This document shows positions 1 to 6,639 of a stretch of DNA of 64,000 nt, piece after piece. Within the stretch, counting starts at the first letter, position 1, and each line of letters begins with the position of its first letter. The notes under the pieces were generated by a model. That model did not search any database. It was not told the origin of the DNA and saw nothing but the letters and a program-made list of their open reading frames with translations. Source of the stretch: Bradyrhizobium sp. 132 (GTDB taxonomy: Bacteria; Pseudomonadota; Alphaproteobacteria; Rhizobiales; Xanthobacteraceae). The stretch is from positions 365,836-429,835 of the forward strand of contig NZ_JADPKY010000094.1 in the NCBI RefSeq assembly GCF_023074185.1, read 5' to 3'. The position numbers and the translations under genes are program-made.

Positions 1-305
1 ACGACCGTCGGCTCGATCGGCAGTGAATGCACGGCGATCTCGTTCACCACACAGACGCCCGCCGTCCGCTCCTCGACACCGCGAAAGTCGAACGCGCTGC
101 GCACGCCGAGCGCACGGACGATCTCGATATCCGCGACGGTGAGCTGGCCGAGATGGTTGGAACGGAAGATGTGCCGCCAGCGCGTGGTACGGCCATCTGC
201 GGTCGGATAGCCGCCGAGGTCGCGAAAATTGCTGGCGCCTTGCAGGGCGAGGTGGCGAGCGGGGGCGACTTGCAAAGAGGAGTCTTGTAAAGAGGAGTCT
301 TGCAT
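1..305 (-). CDS. Tyrosine/serine phosphatase family protein, 3' part missing (runs off left edge)
   Basis: On the minus strand an ATG at 305 opens a frame that stays open to the window edge (about 101 residues seen). After a short repetitive leader it reads ASNFRDLGGYPTADGR, then RWRHIFRSNHLGQLT and VRSAFDFRGVEER. This matches the start of the Y_phosphatase3 family of dual-specificity phosphatases, where NFRDLGGY and a D-R pair precede the catalytic HCxxGxxR loop. That loop lies beyond the window, so activity cannot be judged. No clear ribosome binding site precedes the ATG. The first residues come from an in-frame 15-bp duplication (MQDSSLQDSSLQ). Confidence 0.75.
   Translation of the reverse strand, partial: MQDSSLQDSSLQVAPARHLALQGASNFRDLGGYPTADGRTTRWRHIFRSNHLGQLTVADIEIVRALGVRSAFDFRGVEERTAGVCVVNEIAVHSLPIEPTV
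273..302. repeat. 15-bp tandem duplication at the phosphatase start
   Basis: Two copies of AAAGAGGAGTCTTG lie at 274-287 and 289-302, with a period of 15 bp. The period is a multiple of three, so the phosphatase gene on the minus strand simply gains five residues (QDSSL twice). It looks like a recent slippage duplication. Confidence 0.8.
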
Positions 306-375
306 GAGATCAGCTTGGGTTATGGTTCCATGGACGCGCGACGGGCGTCCTTGAGATCTATTACAGGGGGCGATC

Positions 376-687
376 ATGGGCCGGCACAAGGCCATTCTTT
401 TGGCGGTCGCCATGCTGGCGGGCGGAATTATCGGTGCACGGCAGGCCGATGCGCAGACGTTCCGAAGCTATCGCTGCGCCGATGGTACGCAATTCATCGT
501 TGGGTTTTATGACGAGGACAAGCGCGCCTTCCTCCAGATCGACGGCGAGCCGGTCACGCTCGCCAAGCGGCTGACGGTTTCCGGCGCGCGCTACTCGGGG
601 GTGGGGATCACGCTTGTGATCGGCAAGACCGGGAGCACCACCGTCAGGCATCTGAAGCGGCCGGTCACGGCTTGTGCGGGGATCTGA
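376..687 (+). CDS. MliC-like secreted protein (C-type lysozyme inhibitor family)
   Basis: 103 residues. Residues 1-26 form a Sec signal peptide with a hydrophobic core and a likely cut after ADAQ. The mature part has the MliC pattern: FRSYRCADGTQF, a middle segment with an acidic stretch and LAKRLTVSGARYSG, then a G-rich strand (GITLVIGKTGSTT) and a C-terminal Cys that could pair with the first one. MliC proteins bind and inhibit C-type lysozymes in the periplasm. There is no lipobox Cys at the cut site, so this one is probably soluble, not a lipoprotein. It is monocistronic and followed by a strong hairpin. Family assignment is by pattern only. Confidence 0.65.
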   Translation: MGRHKAILLAVAMLAGGIIGARQADAQTFRSYRCADGTQFIVGFYDEDKRAFLQIDGEPVTLAKRLTVSGARYSGVGITLVIGKTGSTTVRHLKRPVTACAGI

Positions 688-710
688 ACGGCGGCAATCC
701 CGCAGGAATC

Positions 711-745
711 AAAAAGGCCGAAACATCGTTGTTTCGACCCTTTTT
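711..745. terminator. Bidirectional Rho-independent terminator
   Basis: A 10-bp stem (GGCCGAAACA / TGTTTCGACC, one mismatch) with a 4-nt loop is flanked by AAAAA on the left and TTTTT on the right. It therefore reads as a terminator on both strands and fits the converging MliC-like gene (+) and lipoprotein gene (-). Confidence 0.8.
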
Positions 746-800
746 CAAACTGCCGCCGGTTGCCCAAGAGAGCGCGGCGATATCAAACCGACCAAAGGCA

Positions 801-1160
801 TCAGCGATCCCATTTCGGCTTGGCTTCGTCGATCGCGTCCTGATGATACCAGCTGCCGCTGCAGATCGTCTCGTTCACGGGGAGAGAGACGTGATCGGCA
901 AGGCCGGTTTCACCGTAGCGGCGTCCTGCGAGCGCCGCGCGGCCCCCGACAGGGAATTGGTAGATCGTTGCAGATCCGTGACTCAGACCATTGTTCATCA
1001 TTTCGATTTCTCCTCCGGCCCAGGCGATCGCCTCCATGGTGCGCCCGACTCGTTCGATTGTGGTTACTGGATTCCCCATATCGGCCGCGCATCCTGAAAT
1101 GCAAAGTGCTGAAAAGGAAATCAGTTGCAGCCCATTTTGTAGGCAAGAAGCCTTCTGCAT
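801..1160 (-). CDS. Small putative lipoprotein, function unknown
   Basis: About 119 residues from the ATG at 1160. The open frame extends to 1280, but only the 1160 start places a hydrophobic stretch (LQLISFSALC) just before a lipobox-like ISGC. The mature part begins CAADMGNPVTTIERVGRTMEAIAWAGGE, and no catalytic motif is seen. The frame converges on the MliC-like gene and shares its terminator. A GGGG stretch just upstream could act as ribosome binding site. I do not recognise the family. Codon use and the lipobox make it a plausible real gene, but this is not secure. Confidence 0.5.
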   Translation of the reverse strand: MQKASCLQNGLQLISFSALCISGCAADMGNPVTTIERVGRTMEAIAWAGGEIEMMNNGLSHGSATIYQFPVGGRAALAGRRYGETGLADHVSLPVNETICSGSWYHQDAIDEAKPKWDR

Positions 1161-1435
1161 CCCCCAAGGCACCATGGCAGTGACCAACGCGTTGGCCATT
1201 CCAAAGGTTGCTAGCCGGGGGCAGCGCTTTTGCGAAAATTGCTGGACGCTGATGCGCGTTTCATCGGCAACCTCCGGCACGCGTTCGCCTGCTCCAGAAT
1301 CAGGCGTTTTCAGCGGGATTTTTGCGGTGCAGCTTCACGCAAAGGTGCGCCGCTATGACGCACGCCGCGGTGGTCGATCTGCCTCGATCGAGGGCAGGCC
1401 GGTAGCGGTGGAAAACCTCCCGCACTGCGGCCTTT

Positions 1436-1451
1436 TGGCACGTTAAATGCT
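1436..1451 (+). promoter_or_regulatory. Sigma-54 (-24/-12) promoter of glnII
   Basis: TGGCAC-N5-ATGC at 1436-1450 has GG at 1437-1438 and GC at 1449-1450, exactly 10 bp apart as RpoN promoters require. It differs from the TGGCAC-N5-TTGC consensus at one position. It lies about 90 bp before the glnII start. Bradyrhizobium glnII is known to be NtrC/RpoN-controlled, so the position agrees with the biology. The upstream 100 bp hold two CAC-N6-GTG motifs (1336-1347, 1361-1372), but these are one base shorter than the NtrC consensus. Confidence 0.75.
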
Positions 1452-1538
1452 TGTGAAGGGTCGGCCGATGGTGGCCGGGTAAACAATCGTGCGGGGGCCT
1501 ACGGCCCCCACCTTTCGCATCATCTACAGAGAGGCTCA

Positions 1539-2573
1539 ATGACCAAGTACAAGCTCGAGTACATCTGGCTCGACGGATATTCGCCGACTCCGAACTTGCG
1601 CGGCAAAACTCAGATCAAGGAATTTTCGTCGTTCCCCACGCTCGAGCAGCTTCCGCTCTGGGGCTTCGATGGCTCCTCCACCCAGCAGGCCGAGGGCCAC
1701 AGCTCCGATTGCGTGCTGAAGCCGGTCGCCGTGTATCCCGACGCCGCGCGTGAGAACGGCGCGCTCGTGATGTGCGAAGTCATGATGCCCGATGGCAAGA
1801 CCCCGCACTCCACCAACAAGCGCGCGACCATTCTCGACGATTCCGGCGCCTGGTTTGGCTTCGAGCAGGAATACTTCTTCTACAAGGACGGCCGTCCGCT
1901 CGGCTTCCCGGCCTCGGGCTATCCCGCGCCGCAGGGTCCGTACTACACCGGCGTCGGCTACGCGAACGTCGGCGACGTCGCGCGCAAGATCGTCGAAGAG
2001 CATCTCAACCTCTGCCTTGCGGCAGGCATCAATCACGAAGGCATCAACGCGGAAGTTGCGAAGGGCCAGTGGGAATTCCAGATCTTCGGCAAGGGCTCCA
2101 AGAAGGCCGCTGACGAAATGTGGATGGCTCGCTACCTGTTGCTGCGTCTCACCGAGAGCTACGGCATCGACATCGAATTCCACTGCAAGCCGCTCGGCGA
2201 CACCGACTGGAACGGCTCCGGCATGCACGCCAACTTCTCGACCGAGTATATGCGTACGGTCGGCGGCAAGGAGTACTTCGAGGCGCTGATGGCGGCCTTC
2301 GACAAGAACATCATGGACCACATCGCCGTCTACGGCCCGGACAACGACAAGCGTCTGACCGGCAAGCACGAGACCGCGCCGTGGAACAAGTTCAGCTACG
2401 GCATTGCCGATCGCGGTGCCTCGATCCGCGTTCCGCACTCCTTCGCCAACAACGGCTACAAGGGCTATCTGGAAGACCGGCGTCCGAACTCGCAAGGCGA
2501 CCCATACCAGATCGCTTCGCAGATTCTGAAGACGATCGCGTCCGTGCCGGTCGACAAGAAGGCCGCGGCCTAA
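1539..2573 (+). CDS. glnII: Glutamine synthetase type II (GSII)
   Basis: 344 residues, the normal length of rhizobial GSII. It makes glutamine from glutamate, ammonia and ATP in the cytosol. It shows the eukaryote-like GS signatures: LWGFDGSSTQQA near residue 45, the metal and ATP-binding segment INAEVAKGQWEFQI near 170, GSGMHANFS near 228, and NKFSYGIADRGASIRVPH near 285. GSII is an octamer and, unlike GSI, lacks the adenylylation loop, so control is mainly transcriptional. That agrees with the sigma-54 promoter upstream. GAGAGGCTCA precedes the ATG. The gene stands alone, closed by a perfect 13-bp hairpin. Confidence 0.97.
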   Translation: MTKYKLEYIWLDGYSPTPNLRGKTQIKEFSSFPTLEQLPLWGFDGSSTQQAEGHSSDCVLKPVAVYPDAARENGALVMCEVMMPDGKTPHSTNKRATILDDSGAWFGFEQEYFFYKDGRPLGFPASGYPAPQGPYYTGVGYANVGDVARKIVEEHLNLCLAAGINHEGINAEVAKGQWEFQIFGKGSKKAADEMWMARYLLLRLTESYGIDIEFHCKPLGDTDWNGSGMHANFSTEYMRTVGGKEYFEALMAAFDKNIMDHIAVYGPDNDKRLTGKHETAPWNKFSYGIADRGASIRVPHSFANNGYKGYLEDRRPNSQGDPYQIASQILKTIASVPVDKKAAA

Positions 2574-2584
2574 GATCCTCCCGG

Positions 2585-2652
2585 CCCGGGCTGGGGAACT
2601 GGCCCGGGTTGGACTTTGATCCGCCGGAGTCGAAAGACTCCGGCGGATTTTT
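2585..2652 (+). terminator. glnII terminator, two consecutive hairpins
   Basis: The main stem ATCCGCCGGAGTC (2619-2631) pairs perfectly with GACTCCGGCGGAT (2636-2648) around a GAAA tetraloop and runs into TTTTT. A smaller stem, CCCGGGC/GCCCGGG, lies just before it (2585-2609). Confidence 0.9.
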
Positions 2653-2769
2653 GCATCCTGATGACAGTCGTTGCGGAGGCCCCTCGGACCTCGATCGCGC
2701 GAAATTTGTCCATCGCCGCCGAAAGCGGGATAGAGTGCGTCTGGATGCACGCAGGGCCGGGGACGGCTG

Positions 2770-3471
2770 GTGTTTGAAGGCTTCTACAAGGTGAGATTTC
2801 AACTCGGCGACGGGGTCGGCCGAAGCGTGATGCATGCCAGCAACGGCAAGATGCTGGGCGGCAATTCGGCGTTCGCCCATATCGGCACCTACGCCAAGAC
2901 CGAAGGCGGCGTCGAGGTCGTGATCAGCACCGTTCGCCACAACCCCGACCCGAGCTACCGCGCCATGGCGGGGACCGACGACGCGACCTTGCTGGCCAAG
3001 GGTTGGGCCGACGGCGATCTCTATCGTTTCAAGGGCGAGCTGAAAGAGCTGCCCGGCGTGCCCTTCCAGTCGTTGATGACGCCGATCACCGAAGACGAGG
3101 TGCCGATCGCCGGCGGCGTCGGCGAAGCCGGCATCGCCGACGGGCTCTACTCCTTGCATCTGCGCCTGCTCGACGGCGTCGACGGCGGCCTCACCGGCGT
3201 GATGCTGCTCAACAAGGGCCGTATCCTCGGCGGCGATGCCTCGTTCTACTATCTCGGCAGCTACACCGCCGCCAACGGGCGCTGGAAGGGCCAGATCCTC
3301 AATCAGGAGCACACGCCGGCCAAGGACGATCCGATCTTCGGCGGCCACGAGGTCGGCATCGGCTTCTCCGGCACCTATGACGCTGAGCAGGCGGTGCTGG
3401 AGGCGACGGCGCTCGCCGGCAAGCGCAGCCTGCGCCTGACCGCCGCCCTCAAGCTGATGCACCGCGCCTGA
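2770..3471 (+). CDS. Double GrlR-domain regulatory-type protein (first paralogue)
   Basis: 233 residues from a GTG start with GGGGAC upstream. The protein is an internal duplication: the N-half motif (GFYKVRF, GDGVGRS, KMLGGNSAFAHIGTY) recurs in the C-half (GLYSLHL, LDGVDGG, RILGGDASFYYLGSY), with NQEHTP or VRHNPDP after each. Each half matches the GrlR family, named after the LEE type III secretion repressor of enteropathogenic E. coli, a small beta-barrel protein. No type III genes are in the window, so repression of secretion is not implied. Close spacing (18 bp) puts it in an operon with the ModA-like gene. A paralogue lies at 5571-6278. Confidence 0.7.
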   Translation: MFEGFYKVRFQLGDGVGRSVMHASNGKMLGGNSAFAHIGTYAKTEGGVEVVISTVRHNPDPSYRAMAGTDDATLLAKGWADGDLYRFKGELKELPGVPFQSLMTPITEDEVPIAGGVGEAGIADGLYSLHLRLLDGVDGGLTGVMLLNKGRILGGDASFYYLGSYTAANGRWKGQILNQEHTPAKDDPIFGGHEVGIGFSGTYDAEQAVLEATALAGKRSLRLTAALKLMHRA

Positions 3472-3489
3472 TCGCTACAGGAATCGCTT

Positions 3490-4173
3490 ATGGAAAAAAT
3501 TCGCATGCTCTCGACGCTCGGCCTGATGGGCGCGATGCGCAGCCTGTCCTCCGCCTTCGAAGACGCGACAGGCATCCATATCGATGCCGACTTCGCGCCG
3601 ACCCTGGCCTTGCTGAAGCGGCTGCGCGACGGCGAGGCCGCCGACCTCGTGATCCTCACCCGTGAGGGGCTCGACGAGATGATCGGCGAGGGCCGCGTGG
3701 TCGCCGAAAGCGCGGCCGACCTGGCGCGCTCCTTCGTCGGCATCGCGGTGCGGGCAGGGCAAGTGCATCCCACCATCTCCAGCGAAGCCACATTGCGCAA
3801 GACGCTGCTCGCGGCGCGGTCCGTCGCCTATTCGCGGCTGGGTGCGAGCGGGGTTTATTTCGCGCAGTTGATCGTGCGGATGGGGATCGCGGCAGAGATC
3901 AGCGCCAAGGCTGCTATCGTCGAGCAAGGCTTTACCGCGGAGCGGCTCGTGAGCGGCGAAGCAGACCTCGCCGTGCAGCAGATCAGCGAGCTGAAGCAGG
4001 TCGAAGGCATCGAGGTGATCGGCCCGATCCCGCACGACCTGCAAACGCCGGCCGTGTTCTCCGCCGGCCGCATGGCCAGCGCGAAGCAAGCCGACGCAGC
4101 GGACCGGCTGCTGCGCTACCTGGCATCGCCCGAGGTCGTCCCCGTGCTGCGCCAATCGGGACTCGAGCCTTGA
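3490..4173 (+). CDS. ModA-like type 2 periplasmic-binding-fold protein without a signal peptide
   Basis: 227 residues. The order of segments follows ModA/extracellular solute-binding proteins: LSTLGLMGAMRSLSSAFEDATG at the start (normally preceded by a signal peptide), then ADLVILTREGLDEMIGEG, SRLGASGVYFAQLI near 118, and a C-terminal ADRLLRYLASPEVVPVL helix. The N-terminus begins directly with MEKIRMLSTLG, so the protein is probably cytoplasmic and may serve as a ligand sensor instead of a transporter component. No permease or ATPase gene is adjacent. It starts 18 bp after the GrlR-type gene and ends 32 bp before the Sel1 gene. Confidence 0.75.
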   Translation: MEKIRMLSTLGLMGAMRSLSSAFEDATGIHIDADFAPTLALLKRLRDGEAADLVILTREGLDEMIGEGRVVAESAADLARSFVGIAVRAGQVHPTISSEATLRKTLLAARSVAYSRLGASGVYFAQLIVRMGIAAEISAKAAIVEQGFTAERLVSGEADLAVQQISELKQVEGIEVIGPIPHDLQTPAVFSAGRMASAKQADAADRLLRYLASPEVVPVLRQSGLEP

Positions 4174-4205
4174 ATTTGCCGGGGCGGGGACCCAGCGTAG
4201 TGTCC

Positions 4206-5027
4206 ATGCGGACTTTCCTCGTTGCCATCCTCCTCACGCTTGCGGCGCCGTTGTCGGCGCATGCGCAATCGGCCGATCTCGTCCTGTGCGACCGGGTCGC
4301 CGCCGATCCCGGCGATCCCGACAAGCCGACCGATATGAGAGGCGTGACGGAGATTGCAGCTTCCGACGTCGCGACCGCGATCAAATTCTGCAAGCAGGCC
4401 GCGTCGTCAGCGCGGCGCGCGATGTTCGCGCTCGGCCGCGCCTATGCGGCCAACCAGCAGACGGCCGAAGCGATGGCTGCCTGGCGCAAGGCTGCCGACA
4501 AGGGATCGAGTGCGGCAATGGTCGAACTCGGTGTGGCCTACGGCACCGGCTCCGGCGTCGCCAGGGATGAAGCGCAGGCGCGCAAATTGTTCGAGAAGGC
4601 GGCGCAGGCCGGCAATCCCCGCGGCGTCAGCAATCTCGCAGCGCTCGGCGGTACCGGCGGCGCCGCCCCGGCCGATCCCGCGCAGGCGCGCGCATTGCTC
4701 GGCAAGGCGGCCGAGACCAATGCGGAGGCGCAGTACCAGCTCGGTGTGATGCTCTCCGAAGGCACAGGCGGTGCGAAGGACGACGCCGCGGCGCGCGCGC
4801 TGTTCGAGAAAGCGGCGGCGCAAAACCATCCCGGCGCGCTGGAGCGGATGGGCGCCTTCGCGCAGGAAGGCCGCGGCGGGCCAAAGGACAAGGACGCCGC
4901 GAAATCCTATTACGAGCGCGCCGCAGCGCTCGGCGACGAGGATGCCAAGCAGGCACTAGAGCGGCTGCGCTGTCCCTATGCGATCAAGGACAAGCAGGGC
5001 AAGCTCGTCACCACGCTGTGCTTCTGA
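4206..5027 (+). CDS. Secreted Sel1-repeat (TPR-like) protein
   Basis: 273 residues from the ATG at 4206, chosen because it directly precedes a Sec signal peptide (MRTFLVAILLTLAAPLSAHAQ). A Cys pair follows (VLCDRV, IKFCKQA). Then come about five Sel1 repeats of roughly 36 residues, each with the A-LG-xYxxGxGVxxD-AxAxxLFEKAAxxG pattern, for example VELGVAYGTGSGVARDEAQ. The C-terminus has CPYAIKDKQGKLVTTLCF. Sel1 solenoids mediate protein-protein contacts. An upstream start at 4170 overlaps the ModA-like stop but would hide the signal peptide. Likely cotranscribed with the two genes before it. Confidence 0.85.
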   Translation: MRTFLVAILLTLAAPLSAHAQSADLVLCDRVAADPGDPDKPTDMRGVTEIAASDVATAIKFCKQAASSARRAMFALGRAYAANQQTAEAMAAWRKAADKGSSAAMVELGVAYGTGSGVARDEAQARKLFEKAAQAGNPRGVSNLAALGGTGGAAPADPAQARALLGKAAETNAEAQYQLGVMLSEGTGGAKDDAAARALFEKAAAQNHPGALERMGAFAQEGRGGPKDKDAAKSYYERAAALGDEDAKQALERLRCPYAIKDKQGKLVTTLCF

Positions 5028-5129
5028 GCGTCGCCGGAGGGAAGCGGTCTTTCGGCCGTTGGCAGGCAAGCGTGACGGAACCTGGCTCGTCCGTACACTG
5101 TTGATGGCGAGACAGAACGGAGTGCAACT

Positions 5130-5279
5130 ATGATCCGCAAACTGGCATCCGGCGAATACCGCCTCTATTCACGCAAGGTGAATCCCAAGACCGGCAAGCG
5201 CCGCAACCTCGGCACATTCAGAAGCAGAGCTGCGGCCGAAAAGCACGAGCGCGATGTGCAGTATTTCAAGCGTCACTGA
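5130..5279 (+). CDS. Small basic conserved protein (49 aa)
   Basis: An ATG at 5130 encodes MIRKLASGEYRLYSRKVNPK, then TGKRRNLGTFRSRAAAEKHERD and VQYFKRH before TGA. The body resembles the AP2-like or integrase N-terminal 'arm' fold (three strands plus a helix with xGTFxTxxAAExHE). Similar tiny proteins are common in Bradyrhizobium, but function is unknown. It is too short for most gene finders, yet the composition and the neat fold pattern support it. It ends about 30 bp before a dispersed repeat. Confidence 0.7.
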   Translation: MIRKLASGEYRLYSRKVNPKTGKRRNLGTFRSRAAAEKHERDVQYFKRH

Positions 5280-5309
5280 CGCATGAGGAGGGCCGTCCAG
5301 CGCCGGCCG

Positions 5310-5465
5310 CAACAAAAAAGTCGAAAAACAACCCCATGCACAGTAGCCAAGTCGTTGAAATCACTTGGCTGCTGAAATCACCCTTTTGGGTGAAATCGCT
5401 CATTGCGGATTTAGCGAAAGCAACTTGCTCCGTCGGGCAAAACAGGGGCATGATGGCATCATGGC
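5310..5465 (+). repeat. Dispersed intergenic repeat, copy 1
   Basis: The left end (AACAAAAAAGTCG, ACAACCCCAT, CACAGTAG) and the right end (CGGGCAAAACAGGGGCA, TGGCATC, TGGC) match those of the element at 57156-57325 in the same orientation. The roughly 80-bp centres differ in sequence. Here the centre holds two small hairpins (CCAAGT/ACTTGG; CACCC-TTTT-GGGTG). It fills the gap before the second GrlR-type gene. No coding frame is evident. Confidence 0.75.
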
Positions 5466-5570
5466 AAGCGTGGCTCCGCGAATGGCCCTGCGCGGAAAAG
5501 CCGGATGGCCTTGGTGGGGCGGCGGTGCTAGTTAGCCCGCTATTCCATTTTATTTTACAGGTCAATTGCG

Positions 5571-6278
5571 TTGCTGGACGGACTTTACAAGGTTGAATAC
5601 GGCATCCACGATGCGTTCGGCCGCAGCATCATGTGCTTGCATGACGGCAAGATGCTGGGCGGCAATTCGGCGTTCGCGCACCTTGGAACGTATCAGGAGC
5701 GCGACAACGGCGAGATCGTAGCCGAAGTGATCACCGAACGGCATAACGACGATCCTCACCACAAGCCGCTGATGGGCGCGGACGTCGCCTCGATCGGCGC
5801 ACGCGGGCGATTAATCGGCGACCAGATTCGTCTAGCGGGCAGCGCGGACACCATGCCGGGGGGGCATTTCTGGGCCAATCTGACGCGGCTCGACGATGGA
5901 GCGCTGCCGCCACGCGGCACGATCGGAGTGGGTGGCATCGCCAACGGGCTCTACGGCATCGGCCTGCGCGCGCTCGACGGTGTCGATGCCGGACTCTCCG
6001 GTGTCATGCTGCTGATCGACGGCCGCATCCTGGGCGGAGATGCGTTCTTCTACTATCTCGGCTCCTATTCCTCGGCGGACGGCCGCTGGAAGGGCGAGAT
6101 GCTCAACCAGGAGCATACGCCGGCGAAAGGCGAAAACCCCGTGTTCGGCGGCTACGAGGTCGGGATCGGCTTCTCCGGGACCTGCACGGCGGACAGCGGC
6201 GAGCTCGAAGGCATCGCGCTCGCCGGCAAGCGCAGCCTGCGCCTCGCGGCCTCGCTCAAGCTGATGAGAAGGGCCTAG
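5571..6278 (+). CDS. Double GrlR-domain regulatory-type protein (second paralogue)
   Basis: 235 residues from a TTG start (LDGLYKVEYGIHDAFGR), aligned by homology with the GTG start of the gene at 2770. It repeats the same two-half design: KMLGGNSAFAHLGTY in the N-half and RILGGDAFFYYLGSY in the C-half, then EVGIGFSGT and a shared C-terminus (LAGKRSLRLAASLKLMRRA). Identity with the first paralogue is highest at KMLGGNSAFAH and in the last 100 residues. It is not in the ModA/Sel1 operon and sits behind a dispersed repeat. No clear Shine-Dalgarno element precedes the TTG, so the exact start is uncertain. Confidence 0.7.
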   Translation: MLDGLYKVEYGIHDAFGRSIMCLHDGKMLGGNSAFAHLGTYQERDNGEIVAEVITERHNDDPHHKPLMGADVASIGARGRLIGDQIRLAGSADTMPGGHFWANLTRLDDGALPPRGTIGVGGIANGLYGIGLRALDGVDAGLSGVMLLIDGRILGGDAFFYYLGSYSSADGRWKGEMLNQEHTPAKGENPVFGGYEVGIGFSGTCTADSGELEGIALAGKRSLRLAASLKLMRRA

Positions 6279-6639
6279 GACGGTACTCAAAGATCCGGGA
6301 TGTCCGCTTGCGAGGATAAAGCGGCGGCCTGACGTGCCACTCACGGCGAGCTCGGCAAGTGGGCCCGTTCGAGACGTGCCGGTCCGATCTGACCCTGTCC
6401 GCTTGCCCAGTCAGACCGGAAGTCATCGCCCCAGGGGCGAACCGACGCGATTGACTCAAAGCGGCCTTTTCAGAACGGATTTGCGGGGCAGTATTGGGAA
6501 AGTGCTTTTCAGTTCACGTATAATCCAGCAACCACAATGCCTTGCGGCAAGTTGCCGTTTTCGCATAGACCGCCAAAGCTATTCCGAGAATAATCATCGC
6601 TGCACTATTTTTGCGTGCGTGTCGGTATGGGAGATTCAC
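6279..6639. other. Intergenic region, no gene seen
   Basis: Between the GrlR-type and DUF1254 genes the + frame of the latter stays open far upstream, but that stretch has no protein-like composition and would bury the signal peptide. A GGGAG ribosome binding site lies at 6630-6634. No convincing promoter or terminator was found. Confidence 0.5.

Noticed and set aside
1326..1372. Canonical NtrC-binding sites upstream of glnII
   Set aside because: The CAC-GTG spacings are 6 bp, not 7 as in the consensus, so they are only noted as unusual motifs.
1536..2750. Long minus-strand open frame of about 404 residues opposite glnII
   Set aside because: It is the mirror of a high-GC coding gene; composition is Arg/Val/Gly-rich without any family motif, and glnII is certain on the other strand.
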